DNA from: Chelativorans salis
GTDB taxonomy: Bacteria > Pseudomonadota > Alphaproteobacteria > Rhizobiales > Rhizobiaceae
Direction: 5' to 3'
DNA length: 64,000 bases
NCBI RefSeq assembly: GCF_025336525.1
Contig: NZ_JAOCZP010000006.1
Coordinates: 124,001-188,000 of the forward strand
The notes under the pieces are model-generated. The model made no database searches, was not told where the DNA came from, and saw nothing but the letters and a program-made list of their open reading frames with translations. The translations under genes and the position numbers were made by a program. Below, in pieces: positions 8,604 to 16,576 of the stretch (the first letter of the stretch is position 1; every line of letters begins with the position of its first letter).

Positions 8604-9412
8604 TTCAGGGCTCCCGCGGTCAGTCCGCTGACGATGCGCCGCTGCAGCAGCACGAAAATGAAAAGGATCGGCGTCACATAGATCGCTGAATAGGTCATGA
8701 CGCCCGACCAGTCGCTCGTGTTCGGCCCCATGAAGGACTGCAGGCCGACGGTCGCCGGCTGCAGCGCCCGCTCGCCGATCAGCGAGCGGGAGTAGACGTA
8801 TTCGCCGAAGGAGAGCAGGAAGACGAGCACCGCCGTCACGAGGATGCCGTTGCGCGCCAGCGGTATGGCGATCTGCAGGAAGGCGCCGAGACGCGAGTTC
8901 CCGTCCACCAGCCCCGCCTCCTCCAGTTCCCGCGGCACCTGCATGAAGGCCGTGCGGCAGAGGACGATATAGAGCGGCAGAAGCTTCGCCGCCTGCGCCA
9001 GGACGACCGCAAGGCGCGGATAGTCGAGCAGCCCCACATGATTGAAGGACACGAAGATCGGCGTGATCATCAGCGAGGACGGCAGCACCTGCATCATCAG
9101 CGTCGTGAACATGGCCACATCCATCCAGATGGAGCGCACCCTGGCCAGCGCATAGGCACAGCCGGTGCCGACCGCCATGATGATGACCGTCGTTCCCGCG
9201 GCGATGATCAGCGAGTTTGTCAGGAAGCGATCCATACGCAGCCGCGTCCACACGTCGGCGACGTTGAAATGCAGGGTGGCAGGCCAGAAGGTCGGCGGAA
9301 AGCGGAAGATCTCCGAGCCGGATTTCAGCGCCGTCACGTACATCCAGTAGAGCGGAAAGAGATAGATTGCGACGAACAGGGCGGCGAGCGCCAGCAGAAT
9401 ATAGCGTTTCAT
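8600..9412 (-). CDS. Carbohydrate ABC transporter permease (MalG type)
   Basis: A 270-residue inner-membrane permease with six predicted helices. It begins with a hydrophobic segment (YILLALAALFVAIYLFPLYW) and carries the cytoplasmic coupling EAA-type loop EEAGLVDGNSRLGAFLQIA in the second half, ending with the MalG-like segment RRIVSGLTAGALK. It pairs with the permease encoded just upstream (12-bp gap) to form the CUT1-type translocation pore. Overlaps the following ATPase gene by 4 bp. The sugar is not identifiable from the permease. Confidence 0.93.
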   Translation of the reverse strand: MKRYILLALAALFVAIYLFPLYWMYVTALKSGSEIFRFPPTFWPATLHFNVADVWTRLRMDRFLTNSLIIAAGTTVIIMAVGTGCAYALARVRSIWMDVAMFTTLMMQVLPSSLMITPIFVSFNHVGLLDYPRLAVVLAQAAKLLPLYIVLCRTAFMQVPRELEEAGLVDGNSRLGAFLQIAIPLARNGILVTAVLVFLLSFGEYVYSRSLIGERALQPATVGLQSFMGPNTSDWSGVMTYSAIYVTPILFIFVLLQRRIVSGLTAGALK

Positions 9413-9424
9413 CGCCCCGCCTCC

Positions 9425-10327
9425 TCAGTAGCTCTGCTCGTGCCGCGTCGAGCGGGTGTAGACCGCCGCCACCGCCACCACGAAGACGATCATCAGCACA
9501 GACACCACCGAGCCATAGGAGATCTGGTAGGTCTGGAAGGAAAGCTGCCAGGACCAGTACTGCGCCACGTTGGAAGCATTCGACGGCCCACCCTGGGTCA
9601 GAGCAGCGAACAGGTCGAACTGCTGAAGCGTGAAGATGGTGCCGAGCGAGACGACGGCGCCCAGCGGCGCACGCATCAGGGGCAGCGTGATGGTGAAGAA
9701 GCGCTGCCAGGCGCCGGCCCCGTCAAGCTCGGCTGCCTCATAGATGTCGCGCGGGATGGCGGCGAGGCCGACCGACAGGAGGATCATGTTGAAGGGAATG
9801 CCGAGCCAGATATTGGCTATGATGACGGAATAGAGGGAGACATCCGGATCGGAGAGCCAGAAGATGTTCCGCTCCGTAATACCGAGCGTGCGCAGCACGT
9901 AGTTGAGAACGCCGAAGTCGCCCGCCAGGATCCAGCTCCAGACCGCGCCGACCACCAGCGCCGGCATGATCCAGCCGGCCAGGAACAGCCCGCGCAGATA
10001 AGTGGCGCCGGGAAAATCCTGCTGAAAGAACAGTGCGAGCCCGAAACCGATCGCAAGCTGGAAGACGAGCGACAGCACCACGAACCGGATCGTGTTCCAC
10101 AGGACGGTGCCGGCCACCGGATCGCTCAATACGTCACGATAGTTCTGCAGGCCGACGAAGGGCCGATCGAAGGAGGCCAGCGAGAACAGGTCCACCGTCT
10201 GCAGCGAGATGACGATGTTGTAGACCAGCGGAAAAGCCGAGAAGACCAAGAGATAGCCGAGCGCCAGCCACACCAGTGCGGCGTAGAGGCCGCGAGCGTC
10301 ACGCACGGAGCGGATGAAACGTGCCAT
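9425..10327 (-). CDS. Carbohydrate ABC transporter permease (MalF type)
   Basis: A 300-residue inner-membrane protein of the binding-protein-dependent permease family, with a cytoplasmic N-terminus and about six helices. The coupling loop reads EAAELDGAGAWQRFFTITLPL, the hallmark that contacts the ATPase. The gene is separated from the preceding binding-protein gene by a short gap that contains a strong hairpin, so it is probably translated at a lower level than the binding protein. It forms the heterodimeric pore with the permease encoded immediately downstream. Confidence 0.93.
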   Translation of the reverse strand: MARFIRSVRDARGLYAALVWLALGYLLVFSAFPLVYNIVISLQTVDLFSLASFDRPFVGLQNYRDVLSDPVAGTVLWNTIRFVVLSLVFQLAIGFGLALFFQQDFPGATYLRGLFLAGWIMPALVVGAVWSWILAGDFGVLNYVLRTLGITERNIFWLSDPDVSLYSVIIANIWLGIPFNMILLSVGLAAIPRDIYEAAELDGAGAWQRFFTITLPLMRAPLGAVVSLGTIFTLQQFDLFAALTQGGPSNASNVAQYWSWQLSFQTYQISYGSVVSVLMIVFVVAVAAVYTRSTRHEQSY

Positions 10328-10356
10328 GGCTGGATTCCCGTTGGCCAGCGTTGCGG

Positions 10357-10383
10357 GTTGCGGGCGGACGTGCCGCCCGCAAC
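10357..10383 (-). terminator. Intercistronic hairpin after sugar-binding-protein gene
   Basis: GTTGCGGGCGG (10357-10367) and CCGCCCGCAAC (10373-10383) form a perfect 11-bp GC-rich stem with a 5-base loop. It lies directly after the binding-protein stop codon (10400) and before the permease start. No U-tract follows, so it is better read as an mRNA-stabilising or attenuating element than a full terminator. Confidence 0.65.
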
Positions 10384-10399
10384 AGTCTTGGGAGAAAGG

Positions 10400-11611
10400 C
10401 TACTTGCCCAGCACCCCGTCGATCTTCTGCTGCGCCGTTGCCAGCGCGTCCTCGGCTTCCGCCTGGCCGGTCAGCGTCGTCTGGATGGCCTGCTGGATCG
10501 CCTGTGAGATGCGCGGCCACTCGGGATGCGGTCCGCGGTTGCGGGCGTATTTCATGCTCTCCTCGAAGACGGCATAGATCTCCGGGTTCTGGGGATCCTT
10601 CACCTCGACCTCCGAGGCCGGCAGATAGCCGAATTCGTTCCACACGCGCGGCATCTGCTCATAGAGAAACTCCACGAACATGAAGGCCTCGTCGGGGTTG
10701 TCCGTGCTCGCCAGGATTACGTTGTCACCCTCACCGAGAGCGGAGGCTCGCTCGGCCCCTTCTTCCGGCACCGGCAGGAGTGCGGCCCGATAGTCGAAGT
10801 CAGCCTCCTCGCTCATGCGCGGCAGCTCCCATGGGCCGGAAATCGACATCGCCGCGCTGCCGGCGTTGAAGGTGCCGGTGGAATCCCATTGGCCGCGGAT
10901 CAGCGTGTCGGGCGAGGCCAGCCGCTCGTCGAGGAGCCGCTTCCAGAAATTGAGCGCCCGCGCGCCGCCTTCGGTCGCCACATTGTCGTAGTCGCCGCCC
11001 GTCATCTGCAGCCAGGGCAGGAACTGGAAGGTCCCCTCCTCCGTCGCCACGGCCGAGAAGGCGATGCCGTAGATGTTCTCCTCCGGCTTGGTCAGTGCCT
11101 TGGCGGCCTCGTAGAGCTCGTCCCAGGTCTTCGGCGGGTTGTCGGGGTCGAGCCCCGCTTCGCGGTACATGTCGGCGTTATAATAAAGAGCAATCGTGTT
11201 CGCCCCTCGCGGCAAGCCGTAGATGCCGCCCTCCCAGGTCACCGAGGCGAGCGGGCCGGGATAGATGTCCTCCTCGTTCACGATCTCGGACTTCTCGATA
11301 TAGGGCTTCAAATCCATCAGCAGCCCGCGCGAGGCAAACAGTGCCACCTCCGGGTTGTCGATATAGGTGATATCCGGTCCGGTCCCCGTCGCCACAGCGC
11401 GGGCCAAGTCGTTCACCATGTCCTCGAACTGCACCGTGCGCACGTTGATCTGGATATTCGGGTGCTTCTCCATGAACTCCTCGGCGAGCACATAGTGGTA
11501 CTCGCCCGGATCGTCGATCGTCCAAAGATCGAGGCTCACCTCCTGTGCGGACACGATGGCTGTCGAAGCCAGAAGCCCGGCGACGGCATGGATGCATGTC
11601 TTCAGTCTCAT
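10400..11611 (-). CDS. Extracellular sugar-binding protein of ABC transporter (family 1)
   Basis: A 403-residue periplasmic protein. The first 22 residues form a signal peptide (MRLKTCIHAVAGLLASTAIV) with a plausible cleavage after VSA. The mature part has the lobe pattern of MalE-like family 1 binding proteins: EEFMEKHPNIQINV, GTGPDITYIDNPEVALFASRG, YGLPRGANTIALYYNADMY and GNKAAM-like SAAMSISGPWELP. It delivers a carbohydrate to the two permeases encoded downstream. The ligand cannot be named; the neighbouring Gfo/Idh dehydrogenase and isomerase-like genes suggest a sugar, sugar alcohol or sugar acid that is oxidised after uptake. Confidence 0.92.
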   Translation of the reverse strand: MRLKTCIHAVAGLLASTAIVSAQEVSLDLWTIDDPGEYHYVLAEEFMEKHPNIQINVRTVQFEDMVNDLARAVATGTGPDITYIDNPEVALFASRGLLMDLKPYIEKSEIVNEEDIYPGPLASVTWEGGIYGLPRGANTIALYYNADMYREAGLDPDNPPKTWDELYEAAKALTKPEENIYGIAFSAVATEEGTFQFLPWLQMTGGDYDNVATEGGARALNFWKRLLDERLASPDTLIRGQWDSTGTFNAGSAAMSISGPWELPRMSEEADFDYRAALLPVPEEGAERASALGEGDNVILASTDNPDEAFMFVEFLYEQMPRVWNEFGYLPASEVEVKDPQNPEIYAVFEESMKYARNRGPHPEWPRISQAIQQAIQTTLTGQAEAEDALATAQQKIDGVLGK

Positions 11612-11680
11612 TTTCTCCTCCTCTTGCGGGCCTCCACCCGCGTTGCGCCGCCGGCCCTTCCCCCAGGCCGGCCCGGCTCG

Positions 11681-12580
11681 TCATCCGGCAGCGACGAAGT
11701 CGCCGCCCCGGCATCTCTTCAGATATTCCAGCGCGCGCACCTGCCCGGTCATCTCGAGCTCATCGCGGTAGACCGGGTCGTGCCAACCCTCGATGTCGAT
11801 GGAGCCGCTCCAGCCCGCGAGCCGCAGTTCGGAGATGATGTCCGTCCAGTTGCTGTCGCCGAAGCCCGGCGTGCGCATGAAGACGAAGGGGTGCTTGCCG
11901 AAGATCCCGTGCTCGCGGATCACGTCCCAGCGGATGGTCGCGTCCTTGCCGTGGATGTGGAAGATTCTGCTCGCCCATTTGCGGATCTGCGGCAGCGGGT
12001 CGATGAGATAGACCATCTGGTGGCACGGCTCCCATTCAAGCCCCAGATGGTCGTCCGGCGTCTCGTTGAAGATCAGCTCCCAGGCGTCCGGGTTGTGGGC
12101 GATGTTCCAGTCGCCCGTCTGCCAGTTGCCGTCCATGGCGCAGTTCTCGAAGGCGATCTTCACGCCCTTGTCGGCGGCATGCCTGGCAAGCTCGGACCAG
12201 ACTTGCCTGTATCGCGGCAGGCTGTCCTCGATCGGCATGTTGCGGACGCGGCCCGTGAAGCCGGCGACACATGTCGCACCGAAATGGTGCGCGTTGTCGA
12301 TGCACTGCTTCCACCCTTCCAGCGTCTCCCGGTCCAGCGGCCGCTCCTCGAGCGGATTGCCGAACATGCCGATCGTCGGGATGGTGATGTCGCGGTCGCC
12401 GATCGCTTCGCGGCAGCGCTTTCCGAGTTCGGCAAGGTCCTGCCCCTCCGTCGTCTGCCAGAAGAAGGGCTGGAAGCTTTCGAAGCCCAGATCGGCGATG
12501 GCGGCGATGGTCTCGTCGGCGCGGGCGCGGGTGCCCTTGATCATGGTGCCGATGCGGATGGATTTGGCTGGATCGCTCAA
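11681..12580 (-). CDS. Sugar phosphate isomerase/epimerase family TIM-barrel protein
   Basis: A 299-residue member of the xylose-isomerase-like TIM-barrel/AP endonuclease 2 superfamily. These enzymes isomerise or epimerise sugars and keto-sugar derivatives using a divalent metal. Likely metal-ligand segments are HLGLEWEPCH, IFHIHGKDA, DSNWTDII and IDIEGWHDP. Such proteins are repeatedly found with Gfo/Idh dehydrogenases in operons for unusual sugars and inositol-like compounds, as here, where the two genes are 14 bp apart. The specific reaction is unknown. Confidence 0.85.
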   Translation of the reverse strand: MSDPAKSIRIGTMIKGTRARADETIAAIADLGFESFQPFFWQTTEGQDLAELGKRCREAIGDRDITIPTIGMFGNPLEERPLDRETLEGWKQCIDNAHHFGATCVAGFTGRVRNMPIEDSLPRYRQVWSELARHAADKGVKIAFENCAMDGNWQTGDWNIAHNPDAWELIFNETPDDHLGLEWEPCHQMVYLIDPLPQIRKWASRIFHIHGKDATIRWDVIREHGIFGKHPFVFMRTPGFGDSNWTDIISELRLAGWSGSIDIEGWHDPVYRDELEMTGQVRALEYLKRCRGGDFVAAG

Positions 12581-12594
12581 CGTCTTTCCCTCCC

Positions 12595-13626
12595 TTATTC
12601 CCTGATCTCGACCCTGCTTTGGGTCGCCGCGCTCTCGATGGCGGCGAACACCATGGCGAGGCTCTTGATGTTGTCCGTTCCGTCGGTCTCGGGCCTGCGA
12701 CCTTCCTCGATCGCCGCCAGGAACTCGGCTATGACGCTGGCATGCCCGTGCGTCTTTTCCATCTCACTCGCCTTGGGAACTTCCACCGGCGTGAGGTCGT
12801 TCAAAAATTTCCCTTCGCTTGCTACCACGCGCGCCTCGAAGCTTTCCGCTCCGTCCCAGATGAGCGAGCCCTTCGTGCCGATGAAACGCCACGCCGCCTC
12901 CCAGCTCGTCGGCGCCCCGTCTGCGCACCACGAGCCGCGATAGGTGAAGGTCACATTGTCCGAGAATTCGAAGATGGCGCTTGCGGCGGCCCCCTGCGCA
13001 TACCAGGAGCCGGTGGGGTTGGTCTCGAGCGCGTAGACCGCCAGCGGCACCTTGCCCGCCATGAAGCGCGCCGCGTCGAAGGTGTGGATCGCCATGTCGA
13101 GCAGCAAAGGGTGGTCCATCTCCTCGCGAAAGCCACCGAAATGGGGAGCGAGAAAGAAGTCGCAGTGAAGCCCTGTCAGTTCGCCCAGGGCGCGGCTTTC
13201 CAGAAAGGCGCGGATGCGCCGCACCCCGGAGATGAAGCGCCGGTTCTGGACGACGGCATGAAGGCGCTCCGCTCGTTCTGCCGCCGAAATCAGAAACCGC
13301 GCATCCTCGATGGAGGTCGCCATCGGCTTCTCGCTCAGCACGTGGCATCCATGCTCGAGCCCTGACAGCACCACCGGCCTTCGCACCGAAGGCGGCACTA
13401 CGTCGAACAAAAGATCGGCGCTGGTCGCCTCAAGCATCGCCGGAAGATTGCAACCGGTCGCTGCCAACAGGCCGAACTCCTCCGCCAGTGCGCGCGCGGC
13501 ATCCTCGTCGACATCGACCAGCCCGGCGATCTCGATACGGTCTCTGAGCGCGGGCGCCTCTTCCACGGCCCGGAGCCAGCCCTTGGCCATGCCACCGCAT
13601 CCTGCCAGAACGGCCCTCAATTTCAC
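12595..13626 (-). CDS. Gfo/Idh/MocA family oxidoreductase
   Basis: A 343-residue NAD(P)-dependent dehydrogenase. The N-terminal Rossmann fold has the nucleotide loop AVLAGCGGMAKGW, and the family motif EKPMATSIEDA follows after strand 5. The C-terminal half is the alpha/beta substrate domain. The start is taken as GTG at 13626: GGGAGGAGG sits 8 bases upstream and would itself be translated if the ATG 21 bases earlier were used. It is the first gene of the leftward sugar operon and diverges from the LacI regulator gene across a 215-bp region with two operator-like palindromes. It probably oxidises the imported sugar or a derivative. Confidence 0.88.
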   Translation of the reverse strand: MKLRAVLAGCGGMAKGWLRAVEEAPALRDRIEIAGLVDVDEDAARALAEEFGLLAATGCNLPAMLEATSADLLFDVVPPSVRRPVVLSGLEHGCHVLSEKPMATSIEDARFLISAAERAERLHAVVQNRRFISGVRRIRAFLESRALGELTGLHCDFFLAPHFGGFREEMDHPLLLDMAIHTFDAARFMAGKVPLAVYALETNPTGSWYAQGAAASAIFEFSDNVTFTYRGSWCADGAPTSWEAAWRFIGTKGSLIWDGAESFEARVVASEGKFLNDLTPVEVPKASEMEKTHGHASVIAEFLAAIEEGRRPETDGTDNIKSLAMVFAAIESAATQSRVEIRE

Positions 13627-13692
13627 GACTAGCCTCCTCCCGGACATTGTTCAGTCTGCGGCCTGCCCTCCCCGGCTGCGGCCACTCTTGCC

Positions 13693-13706
13693 CGTAAACG
13701 TTTACG
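13693..13706. promoter_or_regulatory. LacI-type operator palindrome 1
   Basis: CGTAAACGTTTACG is a perfect 14-bp palindrome with the central CG typical of LacI/GalR operators. It lies 67 bp upstream of the Gfo/Idh start codon and 136 bp upstream of the LacI start, so it can control both directions. Confidence 0.75.
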
Positions 13707-13744
13707 ACGGTAGAATCGGCGGCGCATTCGTGTCAACAGGGAAT

Positions 13745-13758
13745 CGAAAACGTTTACG
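13745..13758. promoter_or_regulatory. LacI-type operator palindrome 2
   Basis: CGAAAACGTTTACG matches operator 1 except for one base in the left arm. The two sites are 52 bp apart centre to centre, close to five helical turns, so one tetrameric LacI protein could hold both on the same face of the DNA. Confidence 0.75.
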
Positions 13759-13841
13759 AAGAAACTGCCCTCCGGCCGGTCCGATCCGCGGCGAGGGAGC
13801 CCTCCCGCAATCGGTCCCAGAAGAGGTATAAAGCAGAAAGT

Positions 13842-14870
13842 ATGGTCGGCATCAGGCGTCTCGCCCAGCATCTGGACATCTCCATCGGCACCGTCTCGCG
13901 CGCCCTCAACGGGCGCCCCGACGTCAACGCCGAAACCCGCCGGCGCGTGCTTGAAGCCGCCCTCGAGCTCGGCTACGCGCCCAACCAGGCCGGCCGATCC
14001 CTGCGCAAAGGTTCCACCGGCGTCGTCGGCTTCATGATGCAGAGCGGCTCGGAGATTACCGGCGACGGCGACACGTTCTTCATGAGCGTCTTCGATGGCG
14101 TGCAGGCGGTCTTCGCCCGCCATAATCTCGACCTCGTCGTCCTTCTGTGCTCCTCGCGCGAAGACCCCGACGCCTATCTCCGCCGCACGGTTGCGCGCGG
14201 CTTCGCCGACGCCCTCATCATCTCGGCGACGCGGAAACAAGACCCGCGCATCGATTTTCTGGCCGAGCGCCATATTCCCTTCATCGCCCTCGGACGCAGC
14301 CAATCGGATGTCGACCACCCCTGGATCGACCTCGACTTCGAGGGTCTGGCCCGCATCGGTATCGACCGGCTCGTCGCCCAAGGCCACCGCGATATTGCCA
14401 TCGCCGCGCCGGCCGACGATGCCAATTTAGGCCATATCTTCGTCGAGACCGCCCAAAACACGCTGGCCACCCACGGGCTCCCGCTACCGCCCCATCGCCT
14501 CCTGCGCTCACCGCCCAATGAGGCCGGCGGCTACGCCATGGCGCAGAAGATCGTCGCCATGAGCGACCGCCCCACGGCGATCCTGCTTGTCAACGAGACG
14601 ACGGCCATCGGCTTCTACCGCGGCCTCCACGACGCCGGCCTCGCACCGGGCCGCGACATTGCCATCATCGGCTTCCGAGAAAGCCCGCAAGCGAAGTTCC
14701 TCTCCCCGCCGCTCACCTGCTTCCGCCTCGATCTGCACGCGCTCGGCGAGGCGCTCGCTGAAGCCCTTCTCGCCACAATGCCTGCCTATAAGGAGCAATA
14801 TCCGCTCGGCACCGTGCGCCGGATCTGGCCGATGGAGCTGGTCGAGGGCCTGAGCGACCGGGAGGAGTGA
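13842..14870 (+). CDS. LacI family transcriptional regulator
   Basis: A 342-residue regulator with the LacI DNA-binding headpiece at residues 4-59: RRLAQHLDISIGTVSRALNG is the helix-turn-helix and the hinge carries YAPNQAGRSLRKG. The rest is a periplasmic-binding-protein-like ligand domain (DALIISATR, PFIALGR, AILLVNE). It diverges from the leftward sugar ABC operon, with two LacI-type palindromes in between, so that operon and its own gene are the expected targets. The inducer is presumably the transported sugar or its first product. It also stands 175 bp in front of the rightward sugar operon, whose upstream region does not contain the same palindrome. Confidence 0.93.
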   Translation: MVGIRRLAQHLDISIGTVSRALNGRPDVNAETRRRVLEAALELGYAPNQAGRSLRKGSTGVVGFMMQSGSEITGDGDTFFMSVFDGVQAVFARHNLDLVVLLCSSREDPDAYLRRTVARGFADALIISATRKQDPRIDFLAERHIPFIALGRSQSDVDHPWIDLDFEGLARIGIDRLVAQGHRDIAIAAPADDANLGHIFVETAQNTLATHGLPLPPHRLLRSPPNEAGGYAMAQKIVAMSDRPTAILLVNETTAIGFYRGLHDAGLAPGRDIAIIGFRESPQAKFLSPPLTCFRLDLHALGEALAEALLATMPAYKEQYPLGTVRRIWPMELVEGLSDREE

Positions 14871-14924
14871 TGGCGTGTGAGAGCCTTTGGCCTTGCCGAT
14901 GGCCTTTGCGTCTCAAGAGGTGCC

Positions 14925-14969
14925 TTGACAGCCCAGCGGGGATGGTACACGGTTGTAACCATCTGGTTA
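14925..14969 (+). promoter_or_regulatory. Candidate promoter and operator ahead of second sugar operon
   Basis: A consensus TTGACA at 14925-14930 is followed by a 14-bp palindrome TAACCATCTGGTTA at 14956-14969, overlapped by GGTTGTAACC at 14951-14960. The site is 77 bp or more upstream of the binding-protein start. A matching -10 box is not clear. The palindrome differs from the LacI sites upstream, so a different regulator is likely. Confidence 0.4.
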
Positions 14970-15045
14970 TTTACCAGCTCTTGAGAAGCGATGCGCATGT
15001 GGCCCGCGAGGGGCGCATGAGGTGTGTCAAGTGGGAGGAAAATCG

Positions 15046-16338
15046 ATGACATTCAGGATCAACAGGCGCGGTGTGCTTGCCGGCGGTGCAGCTGCATTGT
15101 CCGCTTCAGCCTTTGGACTTCCGGGAGCGGCCTTCGGCCAGGAGACCCGGCTGAGATTGATGTGGTGGGGCTCGCAGCCGCGCGCGGAGCGTACGTTCGA
15201 GGTCTCTAACCTCTTCATGGAAGAGAACCCCGAAGTGGTCATCGACGGTGAAACCGTCGGCTGGGACGACTACTGGCCGAGGCTCGCCACGCAGGTCGCC
15301 GGCCGCAACGCGCCCGACATCATCCAGATGGACTACCGCTACATCTTCGAATATGCCCGCCGCGGCGCACTGGCGCAGCTGGAAGGTCACGTCCCGGATG
15401 TCCTCAAGGTATCGGATTTCGACCAGGCCGCAATCGACGGCGGCTCGGTGGATGGCTCGCTCTACGGCATCAGCCTCGGCGCCAACTCGTCGGCCATGAT
15501 GATCAATGCTGCCGCCTTCGAGGAGGCAGGCATCGAAATTCCCGACAATTCGCTGACCTTCGACGAGATGAAGCGCATCGGCGAGGAGATTACCAAGGCC
15601 GGCAAGCGTGAGAACTTCTACGGCCTGTCAGACGGCTCGGGCATCGAGCCCTTCTTCGAGAATTTCGTGCGCCAGCGTGGCAAGGCGCTCTACACCGAGG
15701 ACGGCGAGCTCGCCTTCGACGCGGAAGACACGCGCGAATGGTTCGAGCTATGGGCGGCCATGCGCGAATCCAAGGCCTGCGTGCCGCCGGACCTGCAGGC
15801 GCTGGACAAAAACCAGATCGAGACGGGCATGGTCTCGCTCGGCCACGCTGCCGTCTCCTACGCCCACTCGAACCAGCTCGTCGGCTACCAGACGATCAAC
15901 AAGGATCCGATCGTCATGCACCCCTATCCGCGCATCGAGCCGGGTGTCGGCGGCGGACACTACCGCAAGCCATCGATGTTCTTCTCGGTATCCTCGCAGT
16001 GCGAGAATCCGGAAGCCGCCGCGGCCTATATCTCCTTCTTCGTCACCGATCCAGACGCAGCAACCATCCTCGACGTCGAGCGCGGGGTTCCCGAGTCGGC
16101 GGCGGTGCGCGAGGCGCTTGCGCCGCAGCTTGACGATACAGGCCGGGCCGCGGTTGAGTTCATCGGCGGCCTGGGCGACCTTGCTGGTCCCCTGCCGCCT
16201 CCGCCGCCGCTCGGCGCAGGCGAGATCGACAAGATGCTGCTCCGCATCAGCCAGGAGGTCTCTTTCGGACAGCATACGCCGGAGTCGGGCGCCGAGGCGT
16301 TCGTCACCGAAGCCCAGTCGATCCTGTCGCGCGGATAG
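15046..16338 (+). CDS. Extracellular sugar-binding protein of ABC transporter (Tat-like leader)
   Basis: A 430-residue family 1 binding protein. The leader MTFRINRRGVLAGGAAALS contains a twin arginine before a hydrophobic stretch ending at GAAFGQ, which suggests Tat export rather than Sec. The mature part shows LRLMWWGSQPRAERTFEV, the GRNAPDIIQMDYRYIFEYARRG segment and a proline-rich LPPPPPLG near the C-terminus. The start at 15046 is fixed by GGGAGG 8 bases upstream; the frame extends 24 bases further. It is the first gene of a rightward operon, separated from the permease genes by a 238-bp gap with a long hairpin. The ligand is unknown; context with an altronate-type dehydratase suggests a sugar acid or uronide. 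Confidence 0.9.
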   Translation: MTFRINRRGVLAGGAAALSASAFGLPGAAFGQETRLRLMWWGSQPRAERTFEVSNLFMEENPEVVIDGETVGWDDYWPRLATQVAGRNAPDIIQMDYRYIFEYARRGALAQLEGHVPDVLKVSDFDQAAIDGGSVDGSLYGISLGANSSAMMINAAAFEEAGIEIPDNSLTFDEMKRIGEEITKAGKRENFYGLSDGSGIEPFFENFVRQRGKALYTEDGELAFDAEDTREWFELWAAMRESKACVPPDLQALDKNQIETGMVSLGHAAVSYAHSNQLVGYQTINKDPIVMHPYPRIEPGVGGGHYRKPSMFFSVSSQCENPEAAAAYISFFVTDPDAATILDVERGVPESAAVREALAPQLDDTGRAAVEFIGGLGDLAGPLPPPPPLGAGEIDKMLLRISQEVSFGQHTPESGAEAFVTEAQSILSRG

Positions 16339-16372
16339 ACGCTGCAGATCGAGGCTGAACCGTATGCGCATA

Positions 16373-16430
16373 CCTTCACCCTCGTCCCCGGGCCGCCCGA
16401 CAAACGCACGGCGCGGGATGAGGGTGAAGG
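16373..16430 (+). terminator. Large intercistronic hairpin after second sugar-binding-protein gene
   Basis: CCTTCACCCTC (16373-16383) pairs exactly with GAGGGTGAAGG (16420-16430), and TCCC/GGGA extends the stem across one mismatch. It lies in the 238-bp gap between binding-protein and permease genes. Its size and arrangement resemble dispersed intergenic palindromes of rhizobia; whether it is repeated in the genome cannot be seen here. Confidence 0.6.
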
Positions 16431-16576
16431 CGAAGCACCCTCACCGCAGGCTTCGACGAATACGGGTCGGCAACGCCGTACCTGCCGAGGGCATTCGTCC
16501 TTCCCTCACAAATGACAACCAGTAGAATTCGGGCAAGGCTCAGAATGCTTCTTCATCGAGTGCGAAGACACCTCAG

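Noticed and set aside
8604-9251. Long N-terminal extension of the sugar ABC ATPase
   Set aside because: It lies over the permease gene in another frame and is rich in His/Gly/Arg without motif; the ATGA overlap fixes the start at 8603.
10526-12943. An 805-codon open frame on the plus strand
   Set aside because: It is antisense to the binding-protein, isomerase-like and Gfo/Idh genes, and its composition is that of a reverse-complement shadow (rich in His, Arg, Val, with no motif).
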